Below are positions 58,130 through 64,000 of a stretch of 64,000 nucleotides of DNA, piece by piece. How positions within the stretch are numbered: position 1 is the stretch's first letter; each line of letters starts with the position of its first letter. The stretch comes from Arthrobacter pascens (GTDB lineage Bacteria; Actinomycetota; Actinomycetes; Actinomycetales; Micrococcaceae), in NCBI RefSeq assembly GCF_030815585.1, contig NZ_JAUSWY010000001.1, positions 2,480,001 through 2,544,000 on the forward strand. Direction: 5' to 3'. Below the pieces are notes generated by a model. That model saw only the letters and a program-made list of their open reading frames with translations, was not told where the DNA came from and did no database searches. A program made the translations under genes and the position numbers.

Positions 58130-58780
58130 GTGAACGCACTCGCCCAGGTTCCCCCGGAGTTTCTCCACGCCTTGGGGACCCTCAGGAAAGCCCATTGCCG
58201 CAGTGAAGTGCGCCTGGCAGAAATTCCGGCCCCGGCACGGCTCGCACCCTACGCCGTGGCGCTCGGTGCCGAGGTGATGGCGCTTGGCGCCGCCGGCGGG
58301 ACCACTCCTGTCCACGGACCGGCAGCCATGGCCCTGGCGGCCGCGTCCGGGACAGACGATGACGGCGAAACCGAGCTGGCCACGGGCCGTTTCATCCTCC
58401 TTCACGATCCCGACGGCTCCGCCGTCTGGGATGGCGAGTTCCGCATCGTGACCTACATCCGGGCACAGCTGGAGCCGGAAATGGGCAACGACGAGATGCT
58501 GGGCACGGTGGCATGGACCTGGCTGGTAGAGGCCCTCGAGAACCACAAGGCCCCCTACCGGGCGGCCGGAGGCACGGCCACGCGTGTTCTCTCGGAGAGT
58601 TTTGGAACCCTGTCGGGCCGGCCGGGCTCGATAGATATTGAGCTCCGCGCCTCCTGGACTCCGGCATCGTCGGATGTGACGGCGCACCTTGAAGCGTGGT
58701 CCGACATGGTGTGCACCTTTGCCGGGCTCCCACCGCTTCCGGACGGTGTGTCCGCCCTCCCGCGCCGGCGCCGAAACTAA
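58130..58780 (+). CDS. DUF3000 family protein
   Basis: 216 residues from GTG 58130. It matches the actinobacterial DUF3000 family, with PEFLHALGTLRKAHCRSEVR, LAEIPAPARLAPYAVALGAE, GRFILLHDPDGSAVWDGEFR and AWSDMVCTFAGLPPLPDG. It is nearly always found immediately upstream of the RNase D gene, as here (26 bases). No catalytic motif is known. Confidence 0.9.
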   Translation: MNALAQVPPEFLHALGTLRKAHCRSEVRLAEIPAPARLAPYAVALGAEVMALGAAGGTTPVHGPAAMALAAASGTDDDGETELATGRFILLHDPDGSAVWDGEFRIVTYIRAQLEPEMGNDEMLGTVAWTWLVEALENHKAPYRAAGGTATRVLSESFGTLSGRPGSIDIELRASWTPASSDVTAHLEAWSDMVCTFAGLPPLPDGVSALPRRRRN

Positions 58781-58806
58781 AACGTTGTCGGTAAACTGAA
58801 GGCACC

Positions 58807-60138
58807 ATGACCCCTCAAATTCCGGAAAACACCACAGCCGGCGCTCCGGCTGCTGATAGCACCCCCCACATCACGGTGGAAGGCTTCGACCGCCCGATCC
58901 CCGAAGTCATTGACCTTGACACACCCCGCGAAGGCGTGCCCCTTGTCATCGAAACGCAGTCGGGGCTGGAGCGGTGCGCCGCCGCCATCGCGGCCGGAAC
59001 CGGGCCCGCGGGGGTTGATGCAGAACGGGCCTCGGGCTTCCGCTACGGCCAGCGGGCCTTCCTGGTCCAGATCCGCCGCGAAGGCTCCGGAACCTGGCTG
59101 ATCGATCCGGAGCCCTTCGACAACCTGGACATCATCAACGAGGCCCTCCAAGGCGTCGAATGGATCCTGCACGCGGCCAGCCAGGACCTGCCCTGCCTGT
59201 CCGAGCTGGGCATGTGGCCGGACAGATTGTTTGACACCGAGCTGGCCGCCAGACTGGCCGGCCTTCCCCGCGTCGGCCTGGCCGCCGTCATCGAGCAACT
59301 GCTGGGCTTCGGCCTGGCCAAGGAACACTCAGCCGCCGACTGGTCCACCAGGCCCCTGCCCGAGCCATGGCTGCGCTACGCCGCACTGGACGTGGAGGTC
59401 CTGACGGAACTGCGCGAGGAACTTATTGAGCTGCTCCAGGCGGACGGCAAGCTGGAGTTCGCGGAGCAGGAGTTTGCCGCCATCCTGGCCGCGGGAGTGG
59501 CCCCGCCCCGGGTTGACCCGTGGCGCAAGACGTCCGGCCTGCACCAGATCAGGGACCGCCGCCAGCTGGCCGCAGTCCGTGAAATGTGGCTGGAACGCGA
59601 TTCGCTGGCGCAGAAACGGGACGTTGCTCCGGGGCGGCTCATTCCGGATTCCGCGCTGGTGGCCGCAGCCAAGGCCATGCCCTCCACGGTTCCCCAGCTG
59701 CTGGGGACCAAGGGCTTCCACGGACGGGCAGCGCAGCGCGAAGCGCCCCGTTGGCTCCGCTGCATCGCCACGGCGAGGGAACTTGAGGACCTCCCTCCCC
59801 TGCACCTGCCCACCAACGCCCCGCCTCCTCCCCGGGTCTGGGCTGACCGCGACCCCGATGCCGCCGCGCGGCTGTCCACTGCCCGACCGCTCCTGCAGGA
59901 GAAGGCGGAGCAGCTGAACCTGCCCATGGAGAACCTGCTGACACCGGATTACCTGCGGCGCGTTGCATGGCGCCCGCCCGCCGAGATCACTGAAACGGCG
60001 GTGGCCGAGGAACTTCGCACCCTTGGGGCCCGCGAGTGGCAGATCGGGGCCGTCGCCCCTCTCATCACGGACGCATTCCTCAACCCGCAGCCGCTCCCAC
60101 CCAAGGAGCCCAAGGTTGTGGCAGGAGTCACAGAGTAA
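58807..60138 (+). CDS. rnd: ribonuclease D-like 3'-5' exoribonuclease with HRDC domain
   Basis: 443 residues. The DEDD exonuclease domain (about 40-215) shows GVDAERASGFRYGQRAFLVQ (D, E), HAASQDLPCLSELG (D) and RYAALDVEVLTELREEL (Y/D). HRDC-type repeats follow (SGLHQIRDRRQLAAVREMWL, RDVAPGRLIPDSALVAAAKA). It processes the 3' ends of structured RNAs such as tRNA precursors. It is co-oriented with the DUF3000 gene. Confidence 0.93.
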   Translation: MTPQIPENTTAGAPAADSTPHITVEGFDRPIPEVIDLDTPREGVPLVIETQSGLERCAAAIAAGTGPAGVDAERASGFRYGQRAFLVQIRREGSGTWLIDPEPFDNLDIINEALQGVEWILHAASQDLPCLSELGMWPDRLFDTELAARLAGLPRVGLAAVIEQLLGFGLAKEHSAADWSTRPLPEPWLRYAALDVEVLTELREELIELLQADGKLEFAEQEFAAILAAGVAPPRVDPWRKTSGLHQIRDRRQLAAVREMWLERDSLAQKRDVAPGRLIPDSALVAAAKAMPSTVPQLLGTKGFHGRAAQREAPRWLRCIATARELEDLPPLHLPTNAPPPPRVWADRDPDAAARLSTARPLLQEKAEQLNLPMENLLTPDYLRRVAWRPPAEITETAVAEELRTLGAREWQIGAVAPLITDAFLNPQPLPPKEPKVVAGVTE

Positions 60139-60239
60139 GGAGCCGGTACGGAACGCACGTCATCCTGTCCTGTTCACATGCAGGGGACGTTCTCACACAG
60201 GGGATGCCTGCACCGTGCCCGCTCACATCAGACCTTGCG

Positions 60240-60267
60240 CACTATGTTACCGGTGAGTAACATAGTG
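60240..60267. promoter_or_regulatory. 28-bp perfect inverted repeat upstream of fadA
   Basis: Eleven-base arms CACTATGTTAC and GTAACATAGTG around CGGTGA, 71 bases upstream of the fadA GTG. The second arm contains TAACAT, which could serve as the -10. It is a likely binding site for a TetR-type regulator of fatty-acid oxidation. Confidence 0.65.
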
Positions 60268-60338
60268 TCCACTGCCGTCCGGATCATTGCTGCCCCTTGG
60301 CCTCTGACCGGCGCCAACGTCTCGATGAGGAGTTACAC

Positions 60339-61613
60339 GTGAGCCACCACGGAAGCAGCGGAAATCCCCGCACTGTCCGCGACGTCGTTTTTGTCGACGG
60401 CGTCCGCACGCCCTTCGGCCGCGCCGGCGAAAAGGGCATTTACGCCGGAACACGGGCCGACGACCTGATGGTCAAATGCATCCGCGATCTCCTGCGCCGC
60501 AACCCGTCCCTGCCGCCCGAACGGGTGGACGAGGTGTCTGTGGCTGCCACTACCCAGACCGGCGACCAGGGCCTCACCCTCGGACGCAGCGCGGCCCTGC
60601 TGGCCGGACTCCCCCGCACCGTGCCGGGATTCGCCATCGACCGCATGTGCGCAGGCGCCATGACGGCCGTGACCACCACGGCCAGCGGGATCGGCTTCGG
60701 CGCCTACGATGTTGTGATCGCGGGCGGTGTGGAGCACATGGGCAACCACCCCATGGGCTCCGGCGCCGACCCCAACCCTCGCTTCATGTCGGAGCGCCTG
60801 GTGGATCCCGCAGCGCTGAACATGGGCAACACCGCCGAGAATCTGCACGACCGCTTTCCCGCCATCACCAAAGAGCGCACTGACGCGTACGCCGTCGCTT
60901 CGCAGGACAAACTGGCGGCAGCCTACGGCAAGGGCCAGATCCAGCCGGACCTGGTGCCGGTGGCCACCCTCAAGCCGGAGCAGGGATGGGCTCTGAACAG
61001 TGTAGATGAGCCGCCCCGTCCGGGCACCACCATGGCGGACCTGGCTGCCCTTCGCACCCCCTTCCGCGCCCACGGCCGAGTCACCGCCGGCAACGCTGCC
61101 GGTTTGAACGACGGCGCGACGGCGGCCCTGCTGGCATCATCCGACGCCGCCGCCGAGCTGGGGCTGCCGGTCAAGATGAGGCTGGTCAGCTACGCCTATG
61201 CAGGGGTTGAACCCGAGGTTATGGGGATCGGCCCGGTACCCGCCACCGAAAAGGCCCTGAAGAACGCGGGCCTGGGCATCGAGGACATCGGCCTGTTCGA
61301 AATCAACGAAGCCTTTGCCGTGCAGGTACTCAGCTTCCTGGACCACTTCGGGATCTCTGACCACGATCCCCGCGTCAACCGGTACGGCGGTGCCATCGCC
61401 GTGGGCCACCCGCTGGCCTCCTCGGGCGTGCGGCTGATGAACCAGCTGGCCCGGCAGTTCGAGGAAGATCCCACCGTACGGTACGGAATCACCACTATGT
61501 GCGTCGGATTGGGCATGGGAGCCACCGTCATCTGGGAAAACCCACACCACCCCGACTACAACACAGCCGCCGAATCAGGTCCTGAATCCGTTACAGAAGG
61601 AGCCGCAGCATGA
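60339..61613 (+). CDS. fadA: acetyl-CoA acyltransferase (thiolase), fatty-acid oxidation
   Basis: 424 residues from GTG 60339, with GAGGAG upstream. The nucleophilic cysteine is in FAIDRMCAGAMTAVTT, the histidine in AIAVGHPLASSGVRL, and the second cysteine in TTMCVGLGMGA. FEINEAFAVQVL is standard. It releases acetyl-CoA in the last step of beta-oxidation. It is coupled to fadB by an ATGA overlap (61610-61613), giving a two-gene fad operon. Confidence 0.95.
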   Translation: MSHHGSSGNPRTVRDVVFVDGVRTPFGRAGEKGIYAGTRADDLMVKCIRDLLRRNPSLPPERVDEVSVAATTQTGDQGLTLGRSAALLAGLPRTVPGFAIDRMCAGAMTAVTTTASGIGFGAYDVVIAGGVEHMGNHPMGSGADPNPRFMSERLVDPAALNMGNTAENLHDRFPAITKERTDAYAVASQDKLAAAYGKGQIQPDLVPVATLKPEQGWALNSVDEPPRPGTTMADLAALRTPFRAHGRVTAGNAAGLNDGATAALLASSDAAAELGLPVKMRLVSYAYAGVEPEVMGIGPVPATEKALKNAGLGIEDIGLFEINEAFAVQVLSFLDHFGISDHDPRVNRYGGAIAVGHPLASSGVRLMNQLARQFEEDPTVRYGITTMCVGLGMGATVIWENPHHPDYNTAAESGPESVTEGAAA

Positions 61614-63796
61614 GCGCCGCAGATTTCACCAAGCTCGCAGAACTCTTCCCCGACGAGACGGTGACCCACTCCTACGTTCAGGACATCGAGCTGCCGGCCG
61701 CACCAGGCAAGGCCAGCCCCGGCACCTTCGCCCTGATCACCCTGGACAACGGCCTGGATCACTCCAAGCCCACCACCCTGGGTCCCAACACCCTGATAGA
61801 ACTTGGCACTGTCCTGGAGGGGCTGCGGGAACGCGCCGAGCGCGGCGAGATCGTGGGCGTCGGCGTCACCGGCAAGCCGTACTATTTGGTGGCCGGGGCG
61901 GACCTTTCCGCGGTCAAGTCCCTGGACAACCGTGAGCACGGGCTTTGGATGGCCCAGCTCGGCCACGATGTGTACGCCACGCTGGCCAATCTGGGGGTGC
62001 CCAGTTTCGCCTTCATCAACGGCGTGGCCCTGGGCGGCGGCCTCGAGATCGCCCTGCAGTCCACTTACCGCACGGTGTCCACCGGCGCTGGCGCGCTGGC
62101 ACTACCTGAGGCATTCATCGGCCTGGTTCCCGGCTGGGGCGGGGTCTACATCCTGCCGCGCCTGATCGGCCCCGAGAACGCCGTCCAGGTCATGATTGAG
62201 AACCCGCTCAGCAACAACAGGACGATTACCGGTCCGCAGGCGTTCAAGCTGGGCATCGCCGACGCCATGTTCGAGCCTGCAGACTTCGTGGAGCAGTCCC
62301 TTCTCTGGGCTGCGAACGTCATCTCCGGTGAGGCCGTCCCGGAGCGGGCCAGCGCCGTCGATCCTTCCCTCCCCGACACGGCTAAGCGCTGGACGGCCGC
62401 CGTGGCAGCCGGCCGCGCCTTTGTGGAAGCCAAGACGTCCAACGCGTCGCCGGCACCTGCCAAGGTCCTGGACATCCTCGAAGCGAACCGCACCATGACG
62501 CAGGCGGAATCCGCCGAACTCGAATGCGAGACCCTCGCCGGACTGATGCAAACGGATGAATTCCGCGCCACCGTCTATGCCTTCCTGGACCTCGTGCAGA
62601 AGCGGTCCAAGCGACCCGCCGGCGCTCCGGACCGGAAACTGGCCCGTCCGGTCACCAAAGTGGGTGTGGTGGGCGCGGGGCTCATGGCAAGCCAGCTGGC
62701 CCTCCTGTTTGCCCGCCAGCTCAAGGTGCCGGTGGTCATGACGGACATCGACCAGGCGCGGGTTGATAAGGGAGTTGCCTACGTCCATTCGGAAGTAGAC
62801 AAGCTGCTCGGCAAGAAACGGATCAGCCAGGACGCCGCCAACCGCACGAAGGCACTGGTGACAGGTTCGGTGTCGAAGGCGCCCTTCGCGGACGCCGACT
62901 TTGTGATCGAGGCAGTGTTTGAGGAGCTGAACGTCAAGAAACAGGTGTTCGCAGAGGTTGAGGCCATCGTGTCGCCCGAGTGCATCCTGGCCACCAATAC
63001 GTCATCGCTTTCCGTCACGGCCATGGCCGAGGACCTCGAGCACCCGGAACGCCTCGTGGGCTTCCACTTCTTCAACCCGGTGGCAGTCATGCCGCTGCTG
63101 GAGATCGTCCGCGCCCCCAAGACCGACGACGCCGTGCTGGCCACGGCCTTTGAGCTCGCCAAGGGCCTGAAGAAGACCGGTGTGCTGGTCAAGGACGCCG
63201 CCGCCTTTGTAGTCAACCGGATCCTCCTGCGGCTCATGGGTGAAGTCACGGCAGCCTTCGATGAGGGCACGCCCGCCGAGGTGGCAGACAATGCGCTGCG
63301 GCCCATGGGCCTGCCCATGACGCCCTTCACGCTCGGCGCCATGGTGGGTCTTCCCGTGGCGCAGCACGTCCACGAATCCTTGCACGCCGCCTTCGGCGAC
63401 CGCTTCAGCGTCTCCGCCAACCTGCAGAAACTGATCGATAACGGCGTGAAGTCACTGTGGGTCCCGTCCGCCGACGGTTCCCAGGAGATCCCGGAATCCA
63501 CGTTGTCGCTGATGTCCTTCGGCACGTCACCGTCCACGGCCGAGGAGGTGCTGCGCCGCACACAGGATGCCCTGGCCCAGGAAATCGGGCTGATGCTGGA
63601 CGAAGGCGTGGTTGCCGGGCCCGAGGACATCGACCTGTGCATGATCCTCGGTGCGGGCTGGCCGATGTTCCTGGGCGGCATCACACCCTACCTTGACCGG
63701 GTAGGGGCGTCCGAGCGTGTCAACGGCAAGCGGTTCCTGCCGGCTGGGGTCGCATCGGGCGTGTCCCGGCACAGCGTCGGAAACGCCGCTTCGTAG
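61610..63796 (+). CDS. fadB: multifunctional fatty-acid oxidation protein (enoyl-CoA hydratase/3-hydroxyacyl-CoA dehydrogenase)
   Basis: 728 residues. The N-terminal crotonase domain (about 25-250) shows YLVAGADLSAVKSL, INGVALGGGLEIALQSTYRT and LPEAFIGLVPGWGGVYILPR, with both catalytic glutamates. The NAD-binding domain (from about 345) has VGVVGAGLMASQLALLFA, and the dehydrogenase region has TNTSSLSVTAM and GFHFFNPVAVMPLLEIV with the catalytic histidine. It performs hydration and oxidation in beta-oxidation together with FadA. Confidence 0.95.
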   Translation: MSAADFTKLAELFPDETVTHSYVQDIELPAAPGKASPGTFALITLDNGLDHSKPTTLGPNTLIELGTVLEGLRERAERGEIVGVGVTGKPYYLVAGADLSAVKSLDNREHGLWMAQLGHDVYATLANLGVPSFAFINGVALGGGLEIALQSTYRTVSTGAGALALPEAFIGLVPGWGGVYILPRLIGPENAVQVMIENPLSNNRTITGPQAFKLGIADAMFEPADFVEQSLLWAANVISGEAVPERASAVDPSLPDTAKRWTAAVAAGRAFVEAKTSNASPAPAKVLDILEANRTMTQAESAELECETLAGLMQTDEFRATVYAFLDLVQKRSKRPAGAPDRKLARPVTKVGVVGAGLMASQLALLFARQLKVPVVMTDIDQARVDKGVAYVHSEVDKLLGKKRISQDAANRTKALVTGSVSKAPFADADFVIEAVFEELNVKKQVFAEVEAIVSPECILATNTSSLSVTAMAEDLEHPERLVGFHFFNPVAVMPLLEIVRAPKTDDAVLATAFELAKGLKKTGVLVKDAAAFVVNRILLRLMGEVTAAFDEGTPAEVADNALRPMGLPMTPFTLGAMVGLPVAQHVHESLHAAFGDRFSVSANLQKLIDNGVKSLWVPSADGSQEIPESTLSLMSFGTSPSTAEEVLRRTQDALAQEIGLMLDEGVVAGPEDIDLCMILGAGWPMFLGGITPYLDRVGASERVNGKRFLPAGVASGVSRHSVGNAAS

Positions 63797-63811
63797 GGGC
63801 CCAGCTGAAGT

Positions 63812-63862
63812 ACGACGTCGAGAGGTCACCTGACTAATCGGAACGTGACCTTTCGCCGTCGT
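63812..63862. terminator. 18-bp imperfect hairpin between convergent genes
   Basis: ACGACGTCGAGAGGTCAC pairs with GTGACCTTTCGCCGTCGT apart from one mismatch and one G-U pair, around a 15-base loop. It lies 15 bases past the fadB stop, before the converging ABC gene. No T-run follows on the plus strand. Confidence 0.65.
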
Positions 63863-63894
63863 CCGTTAACTCAAGTAGGTAGCGGAGCTGGGGG

Positions 63895-64000
63895 TCAGGC
63901 GCGCCACGTCACGGGTGCCGCAACGCCGTAGGCTTCTCCCCTGCTGAAGTGCGACTCCAGTACGTCGCTGAACGGCCCGTCTGCCACCAGCCTCCCTTCG
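63895..64000 (-). CDS. ABC transporter ATP-binding protein, C-terminal end (partial)
   Basis: The last 34 codons of a minus-strand gene. They read EGRLVADGPFSDVLESHFSR and GEAYGVAAPVTWRA before TGA 63895-63897. GRLVADGP-VL is the typical end of an ABC ATPase (switch-distal GxxxxxGxxxEVL). The transported substrate cannot be told; the body lies outside the window. Confidence 0.6.
   Translation of the reverse strand, partial: EGRLVADGPFSDVLESHFSRGEAYGVAAPVTWRA

Overview
The window is high-GC actinobacterial DNA. Its gene content and order point to Micrococcaceae, most likely Arthrobacter or Pseudarthrobacter. The clues are hisI-trpE-(Trp-associated membrane gene)-HGxxPAAW gene-trpCBA-lgt-gltBD-pyk-pdtaR as one block, DUF6421-type and DUF3000-type genes, and an RNase D/thiolase/FadB block. 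This is inferred from remembered family and neighbourhood knowledge; no search was run.

Positions 1 to about 19,090 form an accessory region ending at tRNA-Leu(CAA). The right end (about 9.8-19.1 kb) looks like an integrated element: a tyrosine integrase beside the tRNA 3' end, an excisionase-like gene, a sigma-like gene followed by a membrane protein and a two-domain cell-wall hydrolase, two winged-helix regulators, two EspR-like regulators, and a tightly overlapping operon encoding an ImmA/IrrE-like metallopeptidase, a seven-helix membrane protein, an EspR-like regulator and a membrane-anchored alpha/beta hydrolase. Two divergent intergenic regions here carry versions of one 20-bp palindrome, one of them between that operon and the excisionase-like gene. 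This is the best candidate for an undescribed control or defence system. The left part (1-9.8 kb) mixes intact stress or detoxification genes (quinone-oxidoreductase-like, alpha/beta hydrolase, isochorismatase-like, SDR, MarR regulators) with many gene remnants, nearly all of them 3' ends.

Positions 19.3-38.3 kb are core metabolism: PdtaR-type response regulator, pyruvate kinase, glutamate synthase, lipoprotein diacylglyceryl transferase, tryptophan genes (trpE, C, B, A; no trpD or trpG here) and histidine genes (hisI, F, G, E). Positions 38.3-42.6 kb are the riboflavin operon (ribD-E-B-A-H) read leftwards from an FMN riboswitch, with a 27-codon leader ORF whose stop overlaps the ribD start. 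Rpe and the translation genes rsmB-fmt-def follow on the same strand, then a PD-(D/E)XK nuclease-like gene.

Positions 47.5-48.4 kb hold six tRNA genes, including a duplicated Gly(GCC)/Val(GAC) pair around Cys(GCA). Positions 48.5-64 kb are core housekeeping genes: an Rv0909-type small protein, zapE, sulfurtransferase, sufE, ybaK, the core paralogue of the island hydrolase, msrB, DUF6421, an SDR, threonine aldolase, DUF3000, RNase D, and a fadA-fadB operon behind a perfect inverted repeat. The window ends in the 3' end of an ABC-transporter ATPase gene on the minus strand.
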